Shown here piece after piece: positions 43,621 through 51,892 of a stretch of 64,000 bases of DNA (the first letter of the stretch is position 1; each line of letters opens with the position of its first letter). This DNA is from JAIQGF01 sp051006995 (GTDB taxonomy: Bacteria; Acidobacteriota; Terriglobia; Terriglobales; Acidobacteriaceae). The stretch lies in the NCBI GenBank assembly GCA_051006995.1, contig JBPCSQ010000037.1:1-64000 (forward strand), given 5' to 3'. The translations under genes were made by a program, and so were the position numbers. The notes beneath the pieces were generated by a model. The model was not told the DNA's origin. It worked only from the letters and a program-made list of their open reading frames with translations, and searched no databases.

Positions 43621-45549
43621 GTGAGCAACGAGTACCCAGCACCAAGTACGGAACAAAATCCCTGGGCTGGCCAAAGCCTAGCCAGACCGGGGCACGTCTT
43701 GCCGTCTCGACCGGGGTACCGGGCGAGTGGAGTGCGGGAACTGCTCACGCTGGGGCTGTTCTGCGCCTACCTGTTTTTCTTCGGGTTGGGCAGCATGGGC
43801 CTGGTGGGGGCGGATGAGCCGCGATACGCGCAGATCGCACGCGAGATGCTGGCGCGTCACGACTGGGTGACGCCGATGCTGAACGGCGCGCCCTGGCTGG
43901 AGAAGCCGGCGCTCTATTACTGGTGCGCGCTGGTGTCGTACAAGCTATTTGGCGTGAGCGACTGGGCGGCGCGGGTGCCGTCGGCGGTGTTCGCCACGCT
44001 CATGGTATTCGCGATTTACGGATTCATGCGGCGGTTCCGGGCAGGCGTGCAGTTGGACGCGGCGCTGATGGCGGCATCGTCGGCGGCGGTAATTGGATTC
44101 GGGCGGGGCGCGTCCACCGATATGCTGCTGGCGGCGACGTTTACGGCCGGCATGCTGGCATGGTTCACGTGGCTTCGGACCACTCGCAGGCTCTGGCTGG
44201 CGCTCTTTTACGTGTGCATCGCTTTGGGCACGCTCGCCAAGGGCCCAGTGGCGCCGGTGCTGGCGGGTTTGGTGATTGTTGTGTTCGCGCTGGTGCAGGG
44301 GAGGTCGCGTCCGAGAGCGGACGCGCTCCAGCGCGTGTGGCGGATCGTGCTCGGCACGCTGTGGTGGCCGGGAATCGTGCTATTCCTGGCGGTGGCGCTG
44401 CCGTGGTATGTGGCGGTGCAGCGCGCGACGCCGCAGTTCTTTCATGTGTTCTTCCTGAAGCACAACCTGGAGAGGTTCGGGACGAACCTGTACCGGCACA
44501 AGCAGCCGTTCTGGTATTACGTGCCGGTGTTTCTGCTGAGCACGTTGCCTTGGACGGTTTTTGTGATCCGCGCAATGTTTGGCAAGAGTTCCGAGTTCCG
44601 GGTTCCGAGTTCCGAGCATAGTCCCGAGTCGCGAGTCGCGAGCCCCGATCATGCACCAGATGGCCTGCGGATTTTTCTGTTGATATGGATTGTCGTGCCG
44701 CTGGTCTTTTTTACGATTTCGCAGTCGAAGCTGCCGGGATACATACTGCCGGCGATTCCGGCGTGCGCGTTGCTGCTGGCAGAGTGGCTGAGTTCCGCGT
44801 TCCGGGCTCCGAGCTCCGAGACTGACCCACCCGCGAATACCGAGAGGAGTGCCGAGCCGCGAGCCGCGAGCCGTGAGGGAAACCCCCGGCTTGGCCAAAA
44901 CCGGGCCAGACCGGGGCACCCGGCAACTGCGGTGATTGCTGGAATTCATGCGGCGGTGAATGGGACGCTGCTGGCGGCGGCGCTGCTCGCGCCCTATGCA
45001 ATCGTGCATCTGCACGCACCGGCGCGAGCGCTGCTGCTGGCCGGGTTGGCGGGAGGAGTGCTGGCGGTGGCGATGTGGTACTGGCTGAGAGCGCGTGGGC
45101 TGGCGGTGCTGCGGTTCGTGACGCTGGTTCCGGTGGTGGTGGCGCTGGCATTTATTGTGCGCGTCAGTGCGCCCCTGGTGGACCGGACGCAGTCGGCACG
45201 TCCGGTGGCGGAGGCGATTGCGGAGTTGCTCGGGCATGACTCCCAGACGAGCAAAACCGGCTCGTCTGGGGCACCCTCGGGCGAAAGGATGGGCCACGCG
45301 ACGCCAGTGGCAGGTTTCGAGATCCGGCGCGAATTGGAATACGGCTTGGATTTTTATCGGAACCAGCCGGTGATGCGATACGAGCGCGGCGAGACGCCGG
45401 CCGGAGATCACCTGGTGGTGGCGCGGGCGGGGTCGGAGGACAAGATTGCCGCGCGGGTGGCACCGCGGCGAGTGTCGCGCGTGGGCAGGTACGAGGCGCA
45501 AGGGCTGGAGCTCTACTGGGTGTCTGCGGGAATGGCGCATCACCACTGA
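43621..45549 (+). CDS. ArnT-like GT-C glycosyltransferase with five repeat-encoded segments
   Basis: About 642 aa from a GTG; a TTG at 43600 is an alternative. Polytopic membrane enzyme of the GT83/PMT_2 group that would use a polyprenyl-phosphate sugar on a lipid A-like or other acceptor. The signature SMGLVGADEPRYAQIAREML holds the catalytic Asp-Glu, followed by GAPWLEKPALYYW. Repeat-encoded stretches occur at residues about 12-25 (H4), 323-346, 393-420 (iterated words), 421-434 (H5) and 541-550 (H7), all in loops between or after helices. Confidence 0.88.
   Translation: MSNEYPAPSTEQNPWAGQSLARPGHVLPSRPGYRASGVRELLTLGLFCAYLFFFGLGSMGLVGADEPRYAQIAREMLARHDWVTPMLNGAPWLEKPALYYWCALVSYKLFGVSDWAARVPSAVFATLMVFAIYGFMRRFRAGVQLDAALMAASSAAVIGFGRGASTDMLLAATFTAGMLAWFTWLRTTRRLWLALFYVCIALGTLAKGPVAPVLAGLVIVVFALVQGRSRPRADALQRVWRIVLGTLWWPGIVLFLAVALPWYVAVQRATPQFFHVFFLKHNLERFGTNLYRHKQPFWYYVPVFLLSTLPWTVFVIRAMFGKSSEFRVPSSEHSPESRVASPDHAPDGLRIFLLIWIVVPLVFFTISQSKLPGYILPAIPACALLLAEWLSSAFRAPSSETDPPANTERSAEPRAASREGNPRLGQNRARPGHPATAVIAGIHAAVNGTLLAAALLAPYAIVHLHAPARALLLAGLAGGVLAVAMWYWLRARGLAVLRFVTLVPVVVALAFIVRVSAPLVDRTQSARPVAEAIAELLGHDSQTSKTGSSGAPSGERMGHATPVAGFEIRRELEYGLDFYRNQPVMRYERGETPAGDHLVVARAGSEDKIAARVAPRRVSRVGRYEAQGLELYWVSAGMAHHH
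43656..43695 (+). repeat. Palindromic hairpin element inside a coding region (copy H4)
   Basis: AATCCCTGGGCTGGCCAAAG, CCTAGCCAGACCGGGGCAC, encoding NPWAGQSLARPGH near the N-terminus. Confidence 0.78.
44588..44660 (+). repeat. Iterated GAGTTCCGAGTTCC / GAGTCGCGAGTCGC words in the glycosyltransferase
   Basis: Encodes SSEFRVPSSEHSPESRVASP. The words PSSE and RVASPE also appear in the unrelated ComF protein (55313-55385). Confidence 0.7.
44797..44880 (+). repeat. Second iterated-word stretch in the glycosyltransferase
   Basis: GTTCCGCGTTCCGGGCTCCG and GAGCCGCGAGCCGCGAGCCG words encode FRAPSSETDPP and EPRAASREG, directly followed by H5. Confidence 0.7.
44881..44922 (+). repeat. Palindromic hairpin element inside a coding region (copy H5)
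   Basis: AACCCCCGGCTTGGCC, AAAACC, GGGCCAGACCGGGGCACCCG, encoding NPRLGQNRARPGHP in the same frame as H2 and H3. Confidence 0.82.
45242..45280 (+). repeat. Conserved-loop hairpin H7 inside the glycosyltransferase
   Basis: CCCAGACGAGC, AAAACCG, GCTCGTCTGGG, then GCACCC. It has the loop and 3' flank of H5 with an entirely different, perfectly paired 11-bp stem. Confidence 0.78.
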
Positions 45550-45686
45550 AAACCCAAAACGCCGTGGACGCGGGGAGGTAAGTAATCAGGCGTGTTCCAG
45601 GGTTTGCGTAGGGTAAGGAGCGGGGATAGACTGCCGGTTCTGTGAAGAGCCCACACCCGCGGAAGGCGGGCCGATTGTGGGGCACC

Positions 45687-46673
45687 GTGACGAGCAGCGC
45701 ACAAGCACGGATTGACCGCGTGGAGATCCTGGATCTCAGGCATTTTTCGTCAGGCGACTTGCGTCCGCTGCTGGACGCGGAGGCGCAGTTGTGGTCGAAG
45801 CTGCTGGCGTGGGATTACAGCAGTTCGACGGAGATGATCCTGCGCTACATTGACGCGCGCATTCTGCCGGGCTACGCGGCGCTGGAGAAGGGGCGGATCT
45901 GCGGTTACTCGTTCTTCGTGTACGAGGGCAGCAAGGGCGTGATCGGCGATCTGTTTGTGGAGGGCGATGGAGCGCGTTACAGCGCCGCCGCCGAGCATCC
46001 AGTGGAGACGCGTCTGCTGGCGCACGTGATCGAGACGTTGCAGCAGTCGCCGGGAATCCATCGCATCGAGGCGCAACTGCTGGTGCATCCGACGGGCGCG
46101 GTGGCGCGGCCATTCCTGGAAGATGGGTTCCACCGGCATCCGCGGCTATTCATGGTGCTGCCGCTGGGAGGCAAAAACGGAGGCCCGGTGAGCGCGCCGC
46201 CGGGAATCGAGATCCGGCGTTGGAGCGAGCAGGACTATCAGCCGGCCGCGGCGGTGATCACAGCGGCCTACCGCGGGCATATCGATTCAGAAATCAACGA
46301 TCAGTACCGCACCATCGCGGGCTCGCTGCGTTTTCTGAACAACATCGTACGTTTTCCCGGCTGCGGCCAGTTCGATGGAGGCTCGTCCTTTACCGCGTAT
46401 CACAAGCCATCGCGGACGGTGGTGGGGCTGATCCTGTGCTCGCGGGTGAAGGACGACGTGGGCCACATTACGCAGGTGTGCGTGCTGCCCGAGCATCGCG
46501 GAAAGAAGATTGGAGAAGCACTGCTGGCAGCCAATATGCAGGAGCTGCGGCGGCGGAAGATGTCCATGCTGTCGCTGACCGTCACCGAGGCGAACAAGGG
46601 AGCGGTGGAGTTGTACAAACGGCTGGGATACTCAATTGGGCGGGTGTTTGACGCGTTCGTGTGGGAAGGGTGA
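45687..46673 (+). CDS. Tandem GNAT N-acetyltransferase
   Basis: About 328 aa with two GNAT-like halves. The first (about 10-165) includes GRICGYSFFVYEGSKGVIGDLFV; the second (about 185-325) has the full acetyl-CoA loop ITQVCVLPEHRGKKIGEALLAA, where the R/Q-x-x-G-x-G/A pattern is RGKKIG, followed by LSLTVTEANKGAVELYKRLGY. It would acetylate an unknown amine. The GTG start is uncertain; another GTG lies at 45642 but the 15 residues between are repeat-like. Confidence 0.8.
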   Translation: MTSSAQARIDRVEILDLRHFSSGDLRPLLDAEAQLWSKLLAWDYSSSTEMILRYIDARILPGYAALEKGRICGYSFFVYEGSKGVIGDLFVEGDGARYSAAAEHPVETRLLAHVIETLQQSPGIHRIEAQLLVHPTGAVARPFLEDGFHRHPRLFMVLPLGGKNGGPVSAPPGIEIRRWSEQDYQPAAAVITAAYRGHIDSEINDQYRTIAGSLRFLNNIVRFPGCGQFDGGSSFTAYHKPSRTVVGLILCSRVKDDVGHITQVCVLPEHRGKKIGEALLAANMQELRRRKMSMLSLTVTEANKGAVELYKRLGYSIGRVFDAFVWEG

Positions 46674-46675
46674 AG

Positions 46676-46752
46676 CAGTTGTGAGTTCTGAGTTGTTGGT
46701 TGTGAGTTGGTTAAGTTTGCTCTGGCCTGCGGAGCTAAGAACTCACAACTAG
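46676..46752. repeat. Word-repeat inverted region between convergent genes
   Basis: GTTGTGAGTTCTGAGTTG on the left and AAGAACTCACAACTAG on the right, enclosing about 25 bp. It may act as a terminator for both sides. Confidence 0.65.
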
Positions 46753-46931
46753 TGTCTCAATAGCCACATGGCCCAGCCGGCGACGATAACTCCAGCGACA
46801 AACAAGAAAAAACAATAGGCGCCGTAGCGCACCATGTCGCGGGTGGTGTTGCGCTGAGTGATACCGAAGACCACCGAGGCGAAGACGGCGAACAGCAGCG
46901 CGGCGGTGAAGTGGCTCAAGTGGAGAGTCAT
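46749..46931 (-). CDS. Small two-helix membrane protein
   Basis: 60 aa, MTLHLSHFTAALLFAVFAS and then a second hydrophobic helix (YCFFLFVAGVIVAGWAMWLL). Its ATG overlaps the stop of the upstream DUF6677-like gene (ATGA), which supports it as a real, coupled gene despite its size. Confidence 0.7.
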   Translation of the reverse strand: MTLHLSHFTAALLFAVFASVVFGITQRNTTRDMVRYGAYCFFLFVAGVIVAGWAMWLLRH

Positions 46932-47335
46932 TGCTTCTTCCCGATCGCGATGTGGTAGGCGTCCACGGCGCTGATGATATTGAGCAGGCCGGCGACGATG
47001 AGGTACTTGGTGCCGTAGTCGGCGGTGGCGCGGGCGATGTTGCCGCCGCCGTAGTCGAGTCCCTTGCTGACGATATAAAGGCCGCCGCCGCCCACGTCGC
47101 CGATGAAGCCGAGGATATCGAGAATGTCGCCGGTGTTGGGGGAGTAGAGCTTGCCCTCCATGAGCAGGCCGAGGACGAACATGCAGACGATGGAGACCAT
47201 CAGCAGCAGGCCGCGAATCCAGCGCTTCTGGATGAGGTGCCCGGCGCCGGGAATGAGCCAGCCGACGGCGGTGGCGACCACGGCGAGGAAGAGGTTGGGC
47301 TCGGCCGCTGCGGCGATGTTGGAGCGTGTGGACAT
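46928..47335 (-). CDS. DUF6677-like small membrane protein
   Basis: 135 aa with about three to four helices. AVVATAVGWLIPGAGHLIQKRWIRGLLLM resembles TM2-type domains (polar W-x-P-G-x-G-x-x turn followed by a basic residue and helix). GGGGLYIVSKGLDYGGG and the closing KYLIVAGLLNIISAVDAYHI follow. Function unknown. It is translationally coupled to the 60-aa gene downstream. I base the family name on memory of similar acidobacterial proteins. Confidence 0.72.
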   Translation of the reverse strand: MSTRSNIAAAAEPNLFLAVVATAVGWLIPGAGHLIQKRWIRGLLLMVSIVCMFVLGLLMEGKLYSPNTGDILDILGFIGDVGGGGLYIVSKGLDYGGGNIARATADYGTKYLIVAGLLNIISAVDAYHIAIGKKQ

Positions 47336-47368
47336 TTCTTAGTCGTCGGTCATCGGTCGTCAGAAAAG

Positions 47369-47408
47369 CAGATTCCTCGCCGGACTGAAGTCCGGCTCGG
47401 AATGACAA
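47369..47408. repeat. Frame-hairpin repeat with a longer inner stem
   Basis: CAGATTCCTCG, inner CCGGAC-TGAA-GTCCGG, CTCGGAATGACA. Outer parts equal those at 41691; the inner hairpin is replaced. A GGCCGG-type hairpin (ACCGGCCTAAAGGCCGGTG) follows at 47429. Confidence 0.78.
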
Positions 47409-47455
47409 TGGTTAAAACATCTCTATCACCGGCCTAAAGGCCGGTGCTCCCACCA

Positions 47456-48622
47456 TCAAATCAGCACCAGGTCGTGTTGGACCTTGCCGGTGGTATCGGC
47501 TTTGCCGTTGTGCACCAACACGTTGACCTCGCTGCGCACGCCGAATTCGGGCAGATAGATGCCGGGTTCGACGGAGAAGCAGGAGTTGGGCAAGATCTGG
47601 CGCTCATCATGAATCTCCAAGTTGTCCATGTTGGCGCCGTTGCCGTGCACTTCGGTGCTGATGGAGTGTCCAGTGCGGTGAATGAAATATTTTCCGTAGC
47701 CGGCCGACTCGATAACGTCGCGCGTGGCCTTGTCCACTTCCCATCCGGCGATTTTGGTGCCGGCAGCAATGGCGCTGCGAGCTTTTTCGACGCCGGCATC
47801 GCGCGCGCGCTTCACCACCTCGAAAATCTCACGGTGCTTCTGGGAGGGCGACTTGCCGACGAAGCCCATCCAGGTGATGTCGTAATAAACGGCGCCGGGC
47901 TTGTTCTGCTTGGCCCAGATGTCGAGCAGAACCAGATCGCCTTCACGGATCGGCAGGCACTTGCCGGCCTCCGGGCCGTAGTGCGGGTTGCTGGCGTTCT
48001 TGTTGACGGCGACGACCGGCGGATCATCGGTGATGAGGTTCTCGCGCTGGAAGGCGTCGAGAATGAATTTCTGGATCTGGTACTCGTCGGCGCCGCCGTT
48101 ACGCACGCGGCGCCCGATCTCTTCGAAGGCGGAGGCAGTGATGGCGTCGACCAACTTGCCGGCGGCGAAGTGCGTCTGCACCTGCTCGTCGGTCATGGTG
48201 GCTTCGAAGCGCGAGACAAGGTCGGCGGAGCTGGCGATTTCGTTGCCGAAGCTGCGCACCAGCTCGATGGTGCCGGCGTCCACCAAAGAAACGTAGAAGA
48301 CAATGTTGTTGGGCGAATACTGCATGGCCAGGCGGCGGTAGGGAGCAACCATGGCGCGCAGATTGTCGAAGAGCTCCTGCCAGGCGGAGTATTCGCGCTT
48401 GGCGCCGGGCAGCGAATCGAGATGGCCGGCCTCGATGCGATGGACGAGCTTGGTGGGCTCGCCTTGCGCCGGAACGACGTAGAACCAGCGGCGCGTCACC
48501 ATGAGGTGCTCGGGCAGGCCGAGCACGCGATAGGCGATGGGGTCGCGGTGATGGTGATCGCAGAAGAGCCAGGCGTCGAGCTTTTGCTCGCGCAGGGCTG
48601 ACTGAATGGCGGAAAGGTTCAT
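47456..48622 (-). CDS. M24 family Xaa-Pro aminopeptidase-like metallopeptidase
   Basis: 388 aa cytoplasmic peptidase. The N-terminal creatinase-like domain runs to about residue 160. The pita-bread M24 domain shows metal ligands in LVLLDIWAKQ and AVYYDITWMGF (two Asp), HRTGHSISTEVHG (His), and SVEPGIYLPEFGVRSEVNVLV (two Glu). It probably removes N-terminal residues before proline. The ATG is preferred to a TTG two codons upstream. Confidence 0.9.
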   Translation of the reverse strand: MNLSAIQSALREQKLDAWLFCDHHHRDPIAYRVLGLPEHLMVTRRWFYVVPAQGEPTKLVHRIEAGHLDSLPGAKREYSAWQELFDNLRAMVAPYRRLAMQYSPNNIVFYVSLVDAGTIELVRSFGNEIASSADLVSRFEATMTDEQVQTHFAAGKLVDAITASAFEEIGRRVRNGGADEYQIQKFILDAFQRENLITDDPPVVAVNKNASNPHYGPEAGKCLPIREGDLVLLDIWAKQNKPGAVYYDITWMGFVGKSPSQKHREIFEVVKRARDAGVEKARSAIAAGTKIAGWEVDKATRDVIESAGYGKYFIHRTGHSISTEVHGNGANMDNLEIHDERQILPNSCFSVEPGIYLPEFGVRSEVNVLVHNGKADTTGKVQHDLVLI

Positions 48623-48675
48623 GGGCAAAAAAGCATTGTAACAGTGTCCCCAGCCGCGAGCCCTGAGCCGCGAGA

Positions 48676-48903
48676 TCAGCCGGTGAGCTTTTGAATGCGC
48701 AGCTCCAGTTGGCGGATGGAGTCATCGAGGGGCTGAAGAATACCGGAGGATTCGATCGCGCCGAGCTGGTGCTCGAAGGCAGGGACGAATGCGGGGCGGT
48801 GCTCGAACATCATGCGCTTGAGCGCCTGCTGGTGAAGCCGGAGGTCGCGCAACTGCTTTTGAACATCGAGGATGAGGTTGTAGAGCTCGAGCTTATGTTC
48901 CAT
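48676..48903 (-). CDS. Small coiled-coil hypothetical protein
   Basis: 75 aa, MEHKLELYNLILDVQKQLRD onward, almost entirely helical with heptad-like Leu spacing and ending QLELRIQKLTG. It is easily missed because a longer frame upstream runs through noncoding sequence. It lies between the M24 and AlkD-like genes on the same strand. No family recognised. Confidence 0.55.
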   Translation of the reverse strand: MEHKLELYNLILDVQKQLRDLRLHQQALKRMMFEHRPAFVPAFEHQLGAIESSGILQPLDDSIRQLELRIQKLTG

Positions 48904-48938
48904 AGCCTGCCTGAATTTGGAATTTGTAATTTGCAATT

Positions 48939-49667
48939 TTACGCGGGTCGCACCCTGGTAAGCACGGAACGTTTTTGATCGGCCGGCAAGGTTTCGCAGG
49001 CGGTGCGGAGAACGAGGCGGGGAGCGCGGGCGCGGATCTTCATCAGCAGCTTGAGGGCGTGGTCGGAATCGGCCTTGGCGTATTCGCGGAGCAGCCAACC
49101 TAAGCCTTTCTGGACCATGTCGTCGTCATCGGCAAGAAGAAGACCGGCGAGGCGGGCGATGTCGTCGCGGAAGAGGCGGCGGCGAGCGCCGCGGATGAGG
49201 GCGACGCAGGCGGCGCGACGCCGCCAGCGGTTTCGGGAACGCGCCCAGGCGAAGACGATCTTGCGGCGAGCGGGGTCGGCAACGACCATGGGGGCGATGA
49301 GGTAATGGACGAGCGCATCGTGATCGGCCCAACTGGAAACGCGGTCGAGCCAGGAGTCGAAGAGCCGGAAGTGTTTGGGGCCAAGGCCGCGAACGGATTT
49401 TTCCAGCAGCATCACGGCCAAGGCTTTTTCTTCAAGAATGCGGCCGCGGAAAAGCTGGTCGGCGACGGAGATCAGATAATCGAGGCCGTGCTCGGCAAGC
49501 AGGACGCGGTGAAAGCGCGTGGCGAGCTTGCGGAGTTCGTGGGTGTACCAGCCGCGTGAGGCGACCTCCTCCTTGAAGAAATGCTGGACTTCCTCGGCGT
49601 GCGGCGCCGAGGCGCCGTTGATGAGCACCTGGCGGATGTGGGCGGCGATGTAAGTGGGAGGTTTCAT
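48939..49667 (-). CDS. AlkD-like DNA alkylation repair protein
   Basis: 242 aa, all-helical HEAT-like repeat protein. Conserved-looking pieces are VQHFFKEEVASRGWYTHELRKLA, WADHDALVHYLIAPMV, RRKIVFAWARSRNRWRRRAACVALI and DDDDMVQKGLGWLLREYAK, the last two typical of the DNA alkylation repair (AlkC/AlkD) glycosylase family that removes alkylated bases. The start is an ATG preceded by GGGAGG; the much longer upstream frame overlaps the transporter antisense-free part and is a shadow. Confidence 0.88.
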   Translation of the reverse strand: MKPPTYIAAHIRQVLINGASAPHAEEVQHFFKEEVASRGWYTHELRKLATRFHRVLLAEHGLDYLISVADQLFRGRILEEKALAVMLLEKSVRGLGPKHFRLFDSWLDRVSSWADHDALVHYLIAPMVVADPARRKIVFAWARSRNRWRRRAACVALIRGARRRLFRDDIARLAGLLLADDDDMVQKGLGWLLREYAKADSDHALKLLMKIRARAPRLVLRTACETLPADQKRSVLTRVRPA

Positions 49668-49738
49668 AAACCCAAACCGCAGAGGACGCGGAGGACGCAG
49701 AGGATTGTAGGCGGTGGGGAGTGTCGTGAGAATGACTT
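49668..49738. repeat. ACCCAAACCGC-AGAGGACGC repeat at a gene start
   Basis: ACCCAAACCGCAGAGGACGC and AGGACGCAGAGGATTGTAG. Near copies lie at 52603-52636 and, inverted, at 52768-52792 and 23407-23430. Confidence 0.6.
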
Positions 49739-51139
49739 TCACGTGGTGGCGGGCAGGGGACGCGGGCGGACGAGGCGGTCGTAGATGAAGAGGGCGAGGG
49801 CAGTGAGCAGGCCGACGCCGGTGACGGCGAACCAGGCGTACTGCGGCTGGCCCTGCACCTCGCCGAAATGATGGAAGATGCGGCCGCCGAACCATCCGCC
49901 GATGAGCGATCCAATGCCGATGGGGAGGAAGGCGAAACCCATGTACGTGCCCTGCTGTCCTTCGGGGGCAAGCTTGGAAATGTATTCGTAGTAGGGCGGC
50001 TGTTGCGTGATCTCGCCGAGGGCGAGGACAAAAATGGAAAGGCCCGCACCCCAGAGAGTCGGGTGCAGCGCCAGCACGACCCAGGAGAGCGAAGTGATGA
50101 TCGTGCCCAGGATGACGGCTGTCAAGGGCGGCAACTTGCGCACGATCAGGTTCACCGCCACCGTGAGCACAATGACGGTGATGCCGTCCACCGAGATGAG
50201 GCGCTCGGCGACGTCGGGTTCGGCGTGAGCGTACTTCACCAGGTATCCGGGGAAGCTGATGTACTGCTGCCAGAAGACTACCCAGTAGCCGGTGAAGAGC
50301 ACGAGGAACCACATGAAGCGGCTGATTCCGGCCAAGGCTACGGCGGCGAGAATCAGCCAGACCCACCAGGGAATGCTGAAGCCAGCGAGCAAAGAGGCAA
50401 GGGCAAGGGCGATGGCGACGGCGACCACCGGCAGCACCAGTTTGTAATTGCCAAGGACGGTGCAGAAGTTGCGCGCGACTTCGCCAACCGTAGGCGGCGG
50501 GGCGTCACCGGGCTTGCGCGGCTCGCGGAAAAAAATGAGCACGACGAAGAACATGGCGAACACGCTGGCGGCCGCGATGCGGTAGACGTTCTCCACGCCC
50601 ATGTGCTTGTGCGCCCAGGAGGCGTAGAGCGGGCCGGCAGCGCCGCCGATATTCACCATGGTGTAGTAAATCGAATAGCCGATGGAGCGGACGTTTTCCT
50701 TGGAAGCGCGAGCGGTGGTGCCGACCACGCAGGGCTTGACCAAGGCAACGCCAAGCGCGGGAAGCATGAGGATGAAGCCGACGAACAGGCTGAGCGGAAC
50801 GGCGTTGCGCACCGGGGCGAGCCAGGAGGCGCCGATGGACCCAATCATGAAGTAGGCGAACGCCAGGACCAGGTAGGCGAGCGAAAGAGCGCGGCGGAAG
50901 CCGAGGCGGTCGGCGGTGGCACCGCCGAAGATGGCGAGGAACCAGACCATGCCGCCGAAGATGCCGGTCAAGGTGCCGGTCTGCTGGGTCGAGAAATTCA
51001 GTTGCTGCTGGAGGTAGAGGGCAAGCGAGGAAAAAGCGCCGTAGTAGGAGAGGCGCTCGAAGATCTCGGTGATGTTGGCGACCCAGAAGGGGCGCTCGAA
51101 GCCGTCGCGAATTTCTCGGAGACGCGTGGAAAAACTCAA
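49739..51139 (-). CDS. POT/PTR family proton-coupled peptide transporter
   Basis: 466-aa MFS protein of 12 or more helices. The proton-coupling ExxER motif is present in ITEIFERLSYYGAFSSLALYL of helix 1, and GVALVKPCVVG with SIYYTMVNIGGAAGPL fits helices 4-5 of the family. It imports di- and tripeptides or related compounds, which suits the exported peptidases in this window. It is preceded by GTAGTCGG words. Confidence 0.9.
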   Translation of the reverse strand: MSFSTRLREIRDGFERPFWVANITEIFERLSYYGAFSSLALYLQQQLNFSTQQTGTLTGIFGGMVWFLAIFGGATADRLGFRRALSLAYLVLAFAYFMIGSIGASWLAPVRNAVPLSLFVGFILMLPALGVALVKPCVVGTTARASKENVRSIGYSIYYTMVNIGGAAGPLYASWAHKHMGVENVYRIAAASVFAMFFVVLIFFREPRKPGDAPPPTVGEVARNFCTVLGNYKLVLPVVAVAIALALASLLAGFSIPWWVWLILAAVALAGISRFMWFLVLFTGYWVVFWQQYISFPGYLVKYAHAEPDVAERLISVDGITVIVLTVAVNLIVRKLPPLTAVILGTIITSLSWVVLALHPTLWGAGLSIFVLALGEITQQPPYYEYISKLAPEGQQGTYMGFAFLPIGIGSLIGGWFGGRIFHHFGEVQGQPQYAWFAVTGVGLLTALALFIYDRLVRPRPLPATT

Positions 51140-51195
51140 AGAAACCTCGTAGTCGGGAGCCCGTAGTCGGTAGTCCGGCGTGTGTTCCGGTCGTT

Positions 51196-51489
51196 CTATC
51201 CTTGTTCGCTCAATCGCCGCTGCACCTCGGCTGCGGTGAGTCCGGCGACACGAATCACTTTGTTCCGGCTGGATTCGCCGGCGGCTATGGTAATTGAGGA
51301 ACGCGGGAGGTTCAAAAGTTCGGCAAGAAATTCAATACAGGCGGCATTGGCACGGCCTTCGACGGGCGGAGCGGTGAGCGAGAGCTTGAGGGCGTCGCCG
51401 AGCACACCGGTGATGGCGTTTTTTTTCGCGCGGGGGTGAATTTTGACAGCGAAGAGCGCACCAGAGGCTGTGTCCTTGACCGGAATCAC
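51196..51489 (-). CDS. DUF167/YggU family protein
   Basis: 97 aa. Starts with GTG. Core LFAVKIHPRAKKNAITGVLGDALKLSLTAPPVEGRANAACIEFLAELL matches the YggU alpha/beta fold (KIHPRAKK and PPVEGRANAA are characteristic). Function unknown; often encoded near YggS, as here, with only a broken small gene between. Confidence 0.92.
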   Translation of the reverse strand: MIPVKDTASGALFAVKIHPRAKKNAITGVLGDALKLSLTAPPVEGRANAACIEFLAELLNLPRSSITIAAGESSRNKVIRVAGLTAAEVQRRLSEQG

Positions 51490-51567
51490 GCGACGGTTTT
51501 AACACAGAGGAGGGATGGTTCTGTCGTGGAAATGCCTTTTGACAGCGCGAAGATATGGATTGTGTAA

Positions 51568-51608
51568 GGGTCCTTCGCCTCGGGCTGCGCCCTCGCTCAG
51601 GATGACAA
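51568..51608. repeat. Frame-hairpin repeat, minus orientation
   Basis: Reverse strand: TGTCATCCTGAGCGA, inner GGGC-GCA-GCCC, GAGGCGAAGGACCC. Confidence 0.8.
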
Positions 51609-51619
51609 AGGTTTAGAGT

Positions 51620-51828
51620 ATGCGCATGTCGAATGGACGAGCAGGTCAGAATGAAGCGCTGAAGAAGGCGGCGCAGGAGGCACTGGGCGGGCGGCACTGG
51701 CGGCGGTGGCGCTGGTGGTTGCGGCGCTGATTCCGGTTCCGTTCTGGGGGAAGATTCTGATCTTCTTTACGATCCTGTTTGTGGCGGGAATCGCGATTCG
51801 CGTGCGCAAGCAACGGGGCTTAAGGTAG
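51620..51828 (+). pseudogene. Small membrane protein gene apparently broken by a frameshift
   Basis: Starting at 51620 the frame gives MRMSNGRAGQNEALKKAAQE then stops after a Trp/Arg run. The +2 frame from about 51690 gives a good two-helix segment, ALAAVALVVAALIPVPFWGK then ILIFFTILFVAGIAIRVRKQ, ending at 51828. Joined by one frameshift they make a plausible small membrane protein of about 68 aa. Either a sequencing indel or a real mutation could explain it. The YggS gene lies just downstream in the opposite orientation. Confidence 0.45.
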
Positions 51829-51892
51829 TGCGAAGTGCGAAGTGCGAAGCAAAAAGTTATGCATTGTTGACATACTTCGCGCTTCGCACTCC
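51829..51892. repeat. Word-repeat inverted region with iterated GTGCGAA
   Basis: AGTGCGAAGTGCGAAGTGCG on the left; ACTTCGCGCTTCGCACTCC on the right. Long hairpin between convergent genes. Confidence 0.7.

Noticed and set aside
49868..51166. 432-aa plus-strand frame
   Set aside because: Antisense of the POT transporter with an implausible charged composition.
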